DNA of 64,000 nucleotides from a virus: positions 53,470 to 117,469 of IMG/VR virus record IMGVR_UViG_3300030098_006179. One strand, 5' to 3'. Numbering within the stretch: the stretch's first letter is position 1; each line of letters begins with the position of its first letter. Shown here piece by piece: positions 10,001-17,614 of this stretch. A model generated the notes under the pieces. It saw nothing but the letters and a program-made list of their open reading frames with translations, made no database searches and had not been told where the DNA came from. Position numbers and translations under genes: made by a program.

Positions 10001-12751
10001 ATAAGCTCTAGCTACAATGACATAAAAGAATTATTGGGTCAACAAGAAAATAAATTATCAACTTTTGATGAAAGATTTAAACTTATAACTGGTCGAGCCG
10101 AAAAAAGAATGGACGCTGGCGACGACTACGACGTAGTCACAAACGATGCAGTTGGCGAAATTAAAAGGTTAAATAGCAAGAGTCAAAATCAATCAAACGA
10201 GTTGGGCGGAATAAGACAAAATTCTCAAGCTTCTTTGTTGCTTGAAAAAAGATCGACAAACTCATTAGAAAGATTGGTTCATGAAGGAACCACCGGACAT
10301 TCTCTTCATACAGACGATGCGAAAACTCATGGATTATTAAAAGAAATACTTGATAAAGCTTTACAAACACAAGGCTCAGGAACGGTGTCACAATACGGAG
10401 GCTTGAATCCAGATGTTATACGCACCATAAATGATTCAGCAGAAAAACAAACAGAAAAAGCTTCTGCTGAAATGAAAAAAAACTTAGGGAGAATTGCTAT
10501 AGCGGGCAACGTTGTACAAAACATAAGCTCATTGATTCAAAAAGCAGTACCAAAAATTGGGTCTGGATTGGCAAGTGGCGCTAGAAGAACTCCATTTTCC
10601 GCAGCGGTAGATCCAGAAACAGCGAGGGCCATTGCTAGAACGCTTGGTTTTGAAATACCTAGATCTGGTAAAGCCAAAACAACCATAGCGCAGCACGCTG
10701 GAGAAAAGAAGCTTGATGCGGAAGCTAAATTCCGCCATGAAAGGAAACAAGGGGCAGGTATTAGATATTGGAAAAGATCCGGCGGGAAGAGAGCACCTTA
10801 CCAAGCCAAATATGTAGGCCAAGGCAAACAACTAGGCGAACTATTTCCAAAAGACGTTATGATTTCCGGAACGCCAGAAGAAGCCCTAGAACAATTGAAG
10901 CGTGAAGCTGCAATGAATGAATATTATGGTGGAAATGTACGAGGTAACATCAAACAAGACTTGAAAAGAGGAGCATTCTTTGGAGAAATGGGATTGGGAG
11001 AAGGCTACGATAACCTAAGTAGGTCAGGAAAATTAGGATATGCGTACGGAGGAATTATCTCCGGAAGATTTTTGCAACAAGGTTTTTTGGGTGCTCAAAA
11101 TAGATTTCAGGGAGCAACTTCAGCACTTGGAAGAGGCGCAGGACAATTTTGGACAGGACTAAAAACAGGACATTCAGGCCAACACAGCCAAGGTTTTATG
11201 GGAAAGACTTCAAGAGTCACGCCGGGTCCGATACCACAGCAAATCGGTGCTGCACTTCGCAGATTTGGTCCGATGGGTCTTGGAATAGGAGCATCTATAG
11301 CTTTAGCTGGCGCTGACGGTGGCGCATTGGGTATGGCAGGATTTTATGATCCGCGTAGTGGTAAACCAAATGAAGGGAAACCAGTTACTGGTAGAAAACT
11401 AAGAAGATATCTACAAAGCTTAAGTCCACAAAAGAAAAGAATTGCAGAACATCAATTAAGAGCCCAAATAGTTAAAAGACTTAGAACAAGGGGCGTTAAC
11501 ATAAAAGGGGCAAAAATAAGTGAAATGTCTTTAAAAGACCTAATACAATTAGAAGAAAAATTTGAAAGAAGAGGAAGCCTAGGAAGAAAAGGTAAAGCTG
11601 TTCTTAGAGGAGCACAAAGAAAAGGCGGAAGATTTTTAAGAGGAGTCGGAGAAAGAATCATAGGCGCAGGACAAGGAATTGCTCAAAGATTTTCCGACTT
11701 CAGAATGTCGGACAGCATCAGATTGGGAGAAAGTTTACCAACTCAATATTTAAGAGATAGCGCTCACATGTCATCACATCCCGGTAGCGAAAGAACCAAA
11801 CAAATTTTATCAGAGAGACAAGAAAGACAAAGAAAAAGAAGAATAAGACGTGCGGCAGGCGGCGCTAAAGCAAGAAAATTTTTCCAACGCTGGATAGCTC
11901 AAGGAATGGTGGGTGAGTCTTTGCCTACAATTAAATCACAAAAGGGAAGAACCGGCTTTGCAAGAAAAACTCCCAGATATAGCCCTGTTGTAAAAAGTGC
12001 CCGAGATATGAAACATAGAATTGCTAGAATGTCATTTGGAGCAGAAGCATTTTTAAGGCATCCGTTAGAAAGTTTAGGAGGAATGGGAGAAGGAATTTCT
12101 AATGTAGGAAAATATGCAAGAGGTAAATATAATTTTTTCACGAAAAGTAAGTCGGGTGGTTTAGCATTAGGACGAAAAGCCTTTAGATTTCAACAAGCCA
12201 GAACTGCAGGCACTCCATTTACAATGAATTTTAATGTGGGTCGTAAGGGAGCCGCACAGTTTATGGCTCAGTATGGACGGGAAGGATCCATGGATCCGGG
12301 CTCGAGAAACGTTGAAAACATTGAAGCTTATAACGAATATTTAAAAAATGCGTCACTAACAGAAAGAATTGGTTCACGCTTAGGTAAAATGACCGGCACA
12401 ACGCAAAGATTTTTTAAAGGCGGAGTCAAGTTTCCAAAACCAACAGTTCCTGTGGATATGGAACAAATAAGAGAAAGAATTAAAAAAGGAAAAACAAAAG
12501 TCTCAGATGTTACAAAAACTCTAACCGAATCAATAAAAAATCAATTAATAAAATGGAAACCCCAATTTGAATTAAAAGACGTTTTAGGAGATGCACAAAG
12601 ATCTTTCAGTAAATTTTTTGAAAATTTTTGGAAAAATTTGACTAAAAAGACATTACCAAAAATAGAACAAGCTCAGATTTTGTTAGAAGGAAAACAACTA
12701 GCTTATGAAAGAATGTGGAATGATTTTCTCAAAAGACTCGAAGGAGCTTAG
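4043..12751 (+). CDS. Tail tape measure protein with embedded modules
   Basis: A 2902-residue tape measure protein, with a good ribosome binding site (AAGGAATAGGTGA before ATG). Residues ~50-380 resemble the TP901/PhageMin_Tail core: long helices with repeated Ala/Ser/Thr, conserved ARGGNVIGNSLKT-type and EMVGG motifs. Around residues 408-440 and 1310-1350 are Gly/Ala-rich hydrophobic segments able to span a membrane. Three copies of G/S-F-V-P-N-F-A/S lie at residues 633-640, 814-820 and 1161-1168 and bracket two globular modules (annotated separately). The remainder is charged helix, turning Arg/Gly-rich toward the end. The protein sets tail length and probably crosses the host envelope at DNA entry. 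The gene ends at a lone TAG, after which the same frame stays open into the next gene. Confidence 0.92.
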   Translation: MARDILLSAELDLKRINAQIKKLENKKINLFSGDARKLQKFQQPLGKIVGTLGEFEKSLEASNARVIAFGASAGAIYAVQRAVAHAFRSFVDVEKTLKDINVILGATSGNLKKFGNELFEISKKTGTGFKDVAEAATELSRQGLGVSETLKRTSNALTLAKLSGMDAKSSVEALTAAINSFNKAALTSTQITNKLANVDAKFAVSSQDLAEAIKRVASSAQSAGVSFDELVASVTAAQQMTARGGNVIGNSLKTIFTRVQRPRVIRDLEKLGVAVKDAQGVMLPTMKILKNMAVEFDNLGKSQKAQAAEMVGGVFQVNILKAVLSDLNKEFSVYNSALKASTNATDEAQRRIAELTKTFAGLMNETQANITQLGASVAKMTLEPAARKVLESFNSAFEKGQKSESIGADIGKGMLKGLGTFLAGPGLAIGAVAFVKLFGKLTSFAKDAFQSIMGLNRAQQQQADTQKQIYEILRKNPDILSKIQQGETNIAKVHDIILDKIQAENLALQAQQKLITTLGSSVGIGNASARTRTAQRKLGTSIGETSSHGFNSGSAKEFFGMISGGYSKKALRDPGIKQTTLSDGKKSVKSFINKHEDQYSFTNSKGKKVDMVFPEKGSKAYKQFIKNINSSGGFVPNFAPRRGRYYDFDETLGTYGPQVRSKDLFDPRSAGLASPTPLAKQLGGKTIKVLTARDVKATEPIASKLKSWGIEVEKILTTANMFRDLKISSDGSGKIVRNPSRTGRMKGYRNLNPAEKKALLLQRMQKKFGGQFSLTDDAAANIQAIKALKNPNITGELYKFAGQHAGRGSGNARGFVPNFSKFSRPSRNRSDDVQKQIADEFAALTGTPYTRKGGRYSFPRGTSVDGQTFSTWARTGGGGGTVAGKAKTKEMIDQGRMLQFGDHKSAMLVPREGYKKISDGFRGMDLGKKGPQDDIVVHFPIAALNTPVAKKGEETAFIKEMETKAKDYAFAIGKAIGNASGTKVTKDLISKEVGNVKGFEGSIAGAAGSALEVASRAGFGFEADKQVRHGADFDVTSNNIGKVKDYFQGLPGATRLADLKIQDSPGNRESMMKKILKLEYGVTSKDALEKKLGIKSAASGFNSKEAKRAMVAEAMAGADPEFRTSPFPHVADKRTQKTFKDVLKDHPNLGEAIKNSRKQQSFVPNFAPPPTPGSAYDPNLRAGLGTAILGGDLKLQMKDWGQRIMALGKSAQTLEKEQRELTSEIAKAERLYGTHSREVAELTAKQDKVSQQLDRRVRIDKVQTKRSEKMSTFMQRYERSQTKMLTASFVLPQAMGILSETLAKGSPKAQKSINAISSSMSTGAAVVGMIPGPAGMVAGALAAVGGSAYGLIKAQTDLGAEYDKRAEKSKEESTLFSDASSKYLSALEAAQGAYDRDAEGRTKSEEQIRKIYDKLEQSLRDVPEAYRSEIASISNLNEAREFAAKTNYELAEKAKRDEEAKNMKDKINELKGAGKYVSATDMFSGPNDFVEAILKLGGNKLTDAFSENRGLLSDADSMKDIVKTLRDIDAISEGQAEVLSRINEVGELEVVNGKNVFKVLDERLEGKSDYNKRNKVTAELLKNSNYQRSLALQQIEQSREQSKLLREQLLALSAFGKSFRTSVAEDKKQLSLAKAKGAIDLGSDYLTTDSKREYQYMIDAAEVNIEASRKSNVSVAKNFDSLTRKINETLSKAAASQTVGARGIESDAYASSEAIRAANDQVIKYTSSTGDVTGNNIQQLNSGLLNLVDGFDGLSDSLRQELRNQIKISQTQTTQTLAENERLRRNNLEVLKLNKSFEEQKAIFSELKSAFGGIDSFIKGGEGSAFAPNERLWESLQLMQPYLSNTTLGKVGAQQDYARGMLGVTKEILNLVPNATSQNKDIRRQMSQQLLPVMTDVYKKQIDDQIYAIQNLGYNTPVAGLANSLRDLNPEAMARAQIDSFLKGDEMPKHLQDMVAELQERNNQLGFSGMKNAFREGIDNSIMMERISSSYNDIKELLGQQENKLSTFDERFKLITGRAEKRMDAGDDYDVVTNDAVGEIKRLNSKSQNQSNELGGIRQNSQASLLLEKRSTNSLERLVHEGTTGHSLHTDDAKTHGLLKEILDKALQTQGSGTVSQYGGLNPDVIRTINDSAEKQTEKASAEMKKNLGRIAIAGNVVQNISSLIQKAVPKIGSGLASGARRTPFSAAVDPETARAIARTLGFEIPRSGKAKTTIAQHAGEKKLDAEAKFRHERKQGAGIRYWKRSGGKRAPYQAKYVGQGKQLGELFPKDVMISGTPEEALEQLKREAAMNEYYGGNVRGNIKQDLKRGAFFGEMGLGEGYDNLSRSGKLGYAYGGIISGRFLQQGFLGAQNRFQGATSALGRGAGQFWTGLKTGHSGQHSQGFMGKTSRVTPGPIPQQIGAALRRFGPMGLGIGASIALAGADGGALGMAGFYDPRSGKPNEGKPVTGRKLRRYLQSLSPQKKRIAEHQLRAQIVKRLRTRGVNIKGAKISEMSLKDLIQLEEKFERRGSLGRKGKAVLRGAQRKGGRFLRGVGERIIGAGQGIAQRFSDFRMSDSIRLGESLPTQYLRDSAHMSSHPGSERTKQILSERQERQRKRRIRRAAGGAKARKFFQRWIAQGMVGESLPTIKSQKGRTGFARKTPRYSPVVKSARDMKHRIARMSFGAEAFLRHPLESLGGMGEGISNVGKYARGKYNFFTKSKSGGLALGRKAFRFQQARTAGTPFTMNFNVGRKGAAQFMAQYGREGSMDPGSRNVENIEAYNEYLKNASLTERIGSRLGKMTGTTQRFFKGGVKFPKPTVPVDMEQIRERIKKGKTKVSDVTKTLTESIKNQLIKWKPQFELKDVLGDAQRSFSKFFENFWKNLTKKTLPKIEQAQILLEGKQLAYERMWNDFLKRLEGA
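5963..6481 (+). other. Embedded HAD-like phosphatase module in tape measure protein
   Basis: Residues 641-813 of the tape measure protein. The sequence shows HAD-superfamily motifs in order: motif I Y-D-F-D-E-T-L with D647, D649 and T651; motif II V-L-T-A-R with T691; a lysine-rich stretch AEKKALLL as motif III; and motif IV S-L-T-D-D-A with D776 and D777, followed by an N-I-Q-A-I helix. Spacing fits a small HAD phosphatase. The family usually hydrolyses phosphoesters through an aspartyl-phosphate. The module is bounded on both sides by the F-V-P-N-F motif. All catalytic residues appear present. The substrate is unknown; delivery into the host with the tape measure protein is inference. Confidence 0.72.
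6503..7522 (+). other. Embedded second module, possible PD-(D/E)XK-like fold
   Basis: Residues 821-1160 of the tape measure protein, between the second and third F-V-P-N-F motifs. Its C-terminal half contains a helix with E1012 (S-A-L-E-V), a G-A-D-F-D-V strand (D1032, D1034) and an A-D-L-K-I strand (D1058, K1060). The order E...D...D-x-K fits the core of PD-(D/E)XK nucleases, but the match is by eye and these folds are easily over-called. The N-terminal part (residues ~821-960) is not recognised and includes a Gly5 linker near residue 880. It could equally be another alpha/beta enzyme or a structural insert. Confidence 0.4.
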
Positions 12752-12787
12752 CAAAAACGACAATGGGAAAAACAACAAGATAGACCC
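12749..12787 (+). other. In-frame amber codon joining two giant tail ORFs
   Basis: TAG at 12749-12751 ends the 2902-residue ORF. The following 12 codons up to the ATG at 12788 are open in the same frame and encode Q-K-R-Q-W-E-K-Q-Q-D-R-P. This resembles the sequence just after the ATG (K-E-W-E-R-R-Q-N), so it looks like real coding sequence. No clear Shine-Dalgarno motif precedes the ATG. Readthrough would give one protein of 4513 residues. The alternatives are a plain two-gene arrangement or a recent nonsense mutation or sequencing error. Confidence 0.6.
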
Positions 12788-15700
12788 ATGACTCGTAAAG
12801 AGTGGGAACGAAGACAAAATATGAGAAGACAGGGCCCCGTTGTCGATGCTGAAATTATAGAACCGGGTTCTACCCAGAGAACTCCATTATGGGAAAAGCT
12901 ATCATTAAAATTCTTGAAAAAAATAGCAGACGCTTATAGGGGTGGACGAACAAGCCACCTTGATTTTATGAGGGGAATAAGGACTGGCAGAGGAACCAAT
13001 GCGGTTCGACCAATGGGAGCTCCATCGGACGTTAGAATAGAGGTACCGGGTTCAAGAAGTCAAAGATTAGGTGCCGCAATTGGTTCAAGATTCGGACAAC
13101 AAAGAGCTTTGTGGCAAAATCCAAGCCGCATTTACGGAACACCAACAGTACAATCCGAATTTGGATTTATGGAAGGTATTCCAAAAGCACCAACGTCAAC
13201 AGCCTTAACAACAACAAAACCAACAACTTCTATTGGTCCAAAACAGGGAGAACTTTGGTTCGGAACCACGAAACATGGGGCGCCCATCAATGTGGATCAG
13301 CCGGTTAACCAAATTGATCCCGAAGTACAAAAGATTCAAGAAGAGATAGCTCGTAGGAAAGCGGGCGGCTCTTCTCGGGAGCCACTGCGTTTAGCCGAGG
13401 TGTCTGAACAAGCGAAAATAGAGTCCAAAGCAGCTGCAGAAAAGTTGAAATTACAAAAACTTTTAGAAAACGTAAAAAGGCCCGGCACTTTGTCAGAAAC
13501 AGAATTTAAAGCAAGGCAAAAAAGGATGGCTGAGAGGTTTGGTGCTACTGAACCGGTTACTCCCGAACAAGCAATTAAAGAATTAAGAGGTATTAGTAGG
13601 GTCAACACAATAGCGGACTTAGAAGCGCGCCAAAAGGAATACGAAAGACGCGTAAATGCAGAAGAGGCAGCGCGGCATAAACAACAGAAAATTACTCGTT
13701 CACCCAACCGAGTCAACCTTAAAGCAGAAGCAGCAGCAGCAGAAGCAGCAGCAGCAGAAGCAGCAGCAGCGACAGAAGCTTCCGAAGTCGAAGAAAAAAG
13801 CAGAACGCGCAAAGCTATAGAAAAAGTGTCTGGGTACGGCTCGGCAGCAGCAAAACGCATCTCAGGCCTTAAGTCAAGTGAGTTCCTCTTCAAAAGCTCG
13901 CCAACAACCGACTTGGTAAGAAGAGTGATCGGGGTAGAAAAAGTAGGACTCGAATCAAAATCTCAAATGGGAACTCTTGGCATTCCTAAAGTTTTTCAAG
14001 ATATGCTAGATCCCAAAACTGTGCGTGCGTTAGAGGGAAGAGCACGCCCAGCAGGCCTTGGCTGGGAGAGGGGCCCGGCTACTTTTAGTGAAAAAACCGC
14101 TTTACAGGGTGGACGAGCTCTAACAGGCCTTTCTCATTTGGCAATATTGATGGGCGCGCATTACGGAGGCGAACAGTTAGGTGCGTTATTGTCTGGCGGC
14201 TTTGGTGGCTCTGATTATAAGGTAAACGATTTATCATTAGGAGAACATTTACAAGCGATGGTTGGATTACGAGAGGGAGCAGTTACGGGTGGAAGCGATA
14301 CTGCTAGAGCAATAGGTGGATACGGTTTAGTTGCAAGGCTTATGGGCGCACCAGTAGCCCTAGGCTTGGGAGCGGCTTCAAAAACTCATCAATTTGTCGC
14401 AGGAAGTGGAATCGGTGGAGAAAGTGCAGATGCGTTGGGCTTATATTCAAGTCTTTACTCCTTTGGAGCCACTCAACAATTGGCGTCAAATGCGTTTAAT
14501 ATGGCGGCTGCAAGTCGAGGAGTTCAAAGCGCGTCGAATGTATCCCAAACCGGAAGAATGGCTACTTTACTTAAAGGAGTACCAGCCGCCTCAAAAGCCG
14601 CCGGACAGTTTGGCGCGCTTTTAGTCCCACTGACAGCAGGCCTTGAAACCTATGCGGCTGGAATGATGAACGACATGGAAAATGAAATGAACAAAGTGTT
14701 ACAATCATCAACCAAAGAAACTTGGGATACATATTATGACAAAGTGTTAGAGGTTAGCAAAGCTAAAAAAGCTAATATTTTGTCCGAAGAAAGATTGACT
14801 CTTTTAGATTCTGAACTCAAACTGCATAAGCAAATTCATGACATGGCTTCAAGAAGAGAAAAAACTGGAGAACTGTATGGAGAGAAATGGATGTTTGAAG
14901 GGCAGCAAGGCAGACTAACAGATCGAACATTTAGAAAAACTACCGCTTTTCAAAGCAGCATGATGAATGCTTCTTTGAATTTACCGGGTAATATTGCAAA
15001 CTGGGGATCAAAATGGGTTGGAAGTGCCTTTTTGAAGATGTTTAGTGGCATGGATGAAGAAGCTAGAAAACGAGCAAGAGCAGATTTTGACTACGAAGGT
15101 GGATTTAAAGCGTTTAGAGCGATCAGTTCTTTTGACCAAGGAACAGGAACTTTAAGTGTCGGAGAGTTTTATCAAAAATTCTGGGAACAAACCTTAAAAG
15201 ACTTTAGAAAATTCCGTCCAGAAGTGGGCAAAAATATAATACAAGAAGACGATGAAGGACGAGTTAGTTTAAAAATGAATTTAAATAAAAAACAACTTGA
15301 CACTTTCAGAGATTTTATTAATACAGAAGTCAAAGGCAGTAAACAATTAACTGATAGTATTTATGCATATAGAACAGGAAGACTTGCCCGCCAAGGTGAA
15401 ACTGAGGGGTTAGATAGAAGTCTAATAATGGACGAAGCAGTAAAACAGGGTTCATCTCAATTGTTGAAAGACCACCTTCGATTAAGAGAACTTAATTTGA
15501 ATGCTCAAAGAGACACAAGAAGAGATGCTTTTTCTAGCGCTTTAGGAGAAGCCGTAACAAAAGATATACTACGCAGAACCACAGCAGAATCCACAAAGAC
15601 TTATAGACCCGCAACGGAAGAAGAAATTAATAAACTAGTTAAACAATTAAAAGAAAATGCAAAAGTTGAAAACTTATCTTATAAATCTAGAGAAGATTTA

Positions 15701-17584
15701 AATAGAATTCTTCAAAAAGCAAGAAGTGGCGGATTGTATGTTGAAGAACAAATTGGAATGAGCCGCGAAGAATACTTGAAAAATTTTCAACCAAAACCAA
15801 ACGCGGGGGGAAGAGTACTTCCGACAATGAATGCGGCAATAATACCATCTTTAAACGACCCATCGTCAAAACATTTCCAAAATCTTAAAGCTATAAATGA
15901 AGCTAGAATAATAGCAGATCAATTAGCGCGCGAGGCAGCCTTAACTCCCTTGACTCCTGAAGATGTTGTCGCAGGGCCCAATGCTCTAACGGGCTATCGT
16001 TTGCCAAAATTATTAACCGAAAAAATTAAAGAAAACCAATTTGGAGGAACAATTCAAAATTTCGAAAAATTTCTTGGACCATACCAATCGTTTCTTGATA
16101 TGTCACGCAAAATAGGAGGCAGGCAAACTTTTCAGGAAATGTATGCAGAGTCATTTAGTCGCTATAGAAGCAATCTTGGGGGAAAAAACATGCCAAAAAC
16201 ACAAGGACAAATTTTAAGTAATTTTGGAAAAATCGCACAAGGCAGTATAGACGCCACAAAACTACAAGAGGAACAAGCTTTTCAAACACGATTAAACGCA
16301 AATACTAGAATCGCAGGTTATATGCCGTTATCAATAAACCAATCATGGGATCCCCGAATGAGGGCTCTTAAAAATCAGCAAAATGAATTAACAGATTTTG
16401 GAAACCGATTGGAGGGTGGCGCTAGGAGTTCTGCATATTTAGCAAACCACGAGCTTAAACTTGCGATCAAACACGCGATCACCGGAGGGTTTAAAGAAGG
16501 CTTTAAAAGTCTTGAACGTAGTGCAGATCATGCCACCAAGCGAGAGTTTTTTGCAGGCTTGGCTCAAGATAAATTTAAACAAGCACAACAATTAGGTCAA
16601 GGACTTGGAGCAGATAGCTTGTTAGGATTTACAAAATATTTTGGCAAAAGTAACCAAATGACTTATAATCCCGCTACTGGAAAATACCAGAGAGGAATAG
16701 TAAGACATGAAGAATTTATGAAACTTGCCCCCGGTGAAACAAGAGAATCTCCGATCGATCCGGGAGTATTTTTTAGACACAAAGATGGACAGATACAAAC
16801 AGGAAGAGTAGAGGTTCCTGAAGGTACTGAACGTGGTATGACGGATCCGACACGAGTTACAAATTGGACAGACTGGAAAAAGCCTAACGAGGTTGGTAGT
16901 CATGATGAGGGTTCTTTGTATGGCCCGGGAGGAAACAGAAGATTTTTAACTCTTCCTGATTATCAAAAATATTTATCAAGAATGGGCTTGGGACCGAAAA
17001 GCTCCAGACAAGACATTTTTGCTCAAACCGGAATCGATCCTTCAGAAATTGGTATGCCATTTGAAAAGGTAGGTCTTGGTGGTAGTAGCAAATTAAGTAT
17101 GGAAATGCCAAAAGGTAAGAGTAAATTCTTCTCTGACGAGGTTCCTCGCGGACATGCATTATACACTGAGAACGGAATTATTTTTAATAAGGAAGATGTA
17201 GAAGCACACATTCAGTCAAGCACTCATGGAATGAGTCCCGAAGCGAAACAAAAATTTTCTGAAGAATTTAAAGAATTTAAACGCAAAGAAGAAAAAACAG
17301 ATTCAGTAGAATTAAATACAACTAATTTAGATAAACTCGTTGGACAAGGCTCTGCATTGAATCAAAGTTTAAGTGATTTAAATGTTGGAGTCTATACCTT
17401 AAATGAGAGCATACTCAAGTTAAACACAGAAACTCAAACATTAAACACTAATATGAAAGAATTTAGTGGATTAAAAGATGTAATTGCTAAAATAAGAGGT
17501 ATTGCTGCAAATGTGAGACGAATAGAAGAGGCAGCTAACCAAGGAGTCGCTCCTAGAACTCTTCCAATACAAAAAGAAGAGTAA
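12788..17584 (+). CDS. Giant tail protein, tape measure continuation
   Basis: A 1598-residue protein in the same frame as the tape measure gene. The first ~300 residues are Arg/Gly/Pro-rich and charged. Residues ~315-330 are a Glu/Ala repeat, residues ~430-630 are Gly/Ala-rich and hydrophobic with several candidate membrane-inserting helices, and the rest is charged helix ending in a coiled-coil-like Leu/Asn/Thr heptad region (residues ~1510-1590). This composition resembles the distal part of a tape measure or a pore-forming tail protein. I recognise no enzyme motif. The ATG at 12788 is the first in frame after the TAG but has a poor ribosome binding site, so it may be made only by readthrough. 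The gene ends in tandem TAA codons. Confidence 0.75.
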   Translation: MTRKEWERRQNMRRQGPVVDAEIIEPGSTQRTPLWEKLSLKFLKKIADAYRGGRTSHLDFMRGIRTGRGTNAVRPMGAPSDVRIEVPGSRSQRLGAAIGSRFGQQRALWQNPSRIYGTPTVQSEFGFMEGIPKAPTSTALTTTKPTTSIGPKQGELWFGTTKHGAPINVDQPVNQIDPEVQKIQEEIARRKAGGSSREPLRLAEVSEQAKIESKAAAEKLKLQKLLENVKRPGTLSETEFKARQKRMAERFGATEPVTPEQAIKELRGISRVNTIADLEARQKEYERRVNAEEAARHKQQKITRSPNRVNLKAEAAAAEAAAAEAAAATEASEVEEKSRTRKAIEKVSGYGSAAAKRISGLKSSEFLFKSSPTTDLVRRVIGVEKVGLESKSQMGTLGIPKVFQDMLDPKTVRALEGRARPAGLGWERGPATFSEKTALQGGRALTGLSHLAILMGAHYGGEQLGALLSGGFGGSDYKVNDLSLGEHLQAMVGLREGAVTGGSDTARAIGGYGLVARLMGAPVALGLGAASKTHQFVAGSGIGGESADALGLYSSLYSFGATQQLASNAFNMAAASRGVQSASNVSQTGRMATLLKGVPAASKAAGQFGALLVPLTAGLETYAAGMMNDMENEMNKVLQSSTKETWDTYYDKVLEVSKAKKANILSEERLTLLDSELKLHKQIHDMASRREKTGELYGEKWMFEGQQGRLTDRTFRKTTAFQSSMMNASLNLPGNIANWGSKWVGSAFLKMFSGMDEEARKRARADFDYEGGFKAFRAISSFDQGTGTLSVGEFYQKFWEQTLKDFRKFRPEVGKNIIQEDDEGRVSLKMNLNKKQLDTFRDFINTEVKGSKQLTDSIYAYRTGRLARQGETEGLDRSLIMDEAVKQGSSQLLKDHLRLRELNLNAQRDTRRDAFSSALGEAVTKDILRRTTAESTKTYRPATEEEINKLVKQLKENAKVENLSYKSREDLNRILQKARSGGLYVEEQIGMSREEYLKNFQPKPNAGGRVLPTMNAAIIPSLNDPSSKHFQNLKAINEARIIADQLAREAALTPLTPEDVVAGPNALTGYRLPKLLTEKIKENQFGGTIQNFEKFLGPYQSFLDMSRKIGGRQTFQEMYAESFSRYRSNLGGKNMPKTQGQILSNFGKIAQGSIDATKLQEEQAFQTRLNANTRIAGYMPLSINQSWDPRMRALKNQQNELTDFGNRLEGGARSSAYLANHELKLAIKHAITGGFKEGFKSLERSADHATKREFFAGLAQDKFKQAQQLGQGLGADSLLGFTKYFGKSNQMTYNPATGKYQRGIVRHEEFMKLAPGETRESPIDPGVFFRHKDGQIQTGRVEVPEGTERGMTDPTRVTNWTDWKKPNEVGSHDEGSLYGPGGNRRFLTLPDYQKYLSRMGLGPKSSRQDIFAQTGIDPSEIGMPFEKVGLGGSSKLSMEMPKGKSKFFSDEVPRGHALYTENGIIFNKEDVEAHIQSSTHGMSPEAKQKFSEEFKEFKRKEEKTDSVELNTTNLDKLVGQGSALNQSLSDLNVGVYTLNESILKLNTETQTLNTNMKEFSGLKDVIAKIRGIAANVRRIEEAANQGVAPRTLPIQKEE
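13724..13771 (+). repeat. GCAGAAGCAGCA-type alanine repeat
   Basis: Near-perfect GCA/GAA tandem codons encode an Ala-rich, Glu-spaced helix (Ala3-4 then Glu) within the giant tail protein. Use of the single codon GCA throughout suggests recent expansion by slippage. The antisense strand gives a long Ser/Ala-rich open frame that is only a shadow of this repeat. Confidence 0.85.
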
Positions 17585-17614
17585 TAAGATTTAATAAGAA
17601 TAAAAAGGTAAAAG

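Noticed and set aside
12749-12751. TAG reassigned to an amino acid (phage code 15)
   Set aside because: TAG ends genes at 31704, 32418 and 41053, the last followed directly by TGA, and no other in-frame TAG interrupts a structural gene. General recoding is unlikely; local readthrough remains possible.
13336-13893. 185-residue minus-strand ORF in the giant tail gene
   Set aside because: Its Ala/Ser-rich sequence is the antisense of the GCA repeat and is fully inside a strong gene on the other strand.
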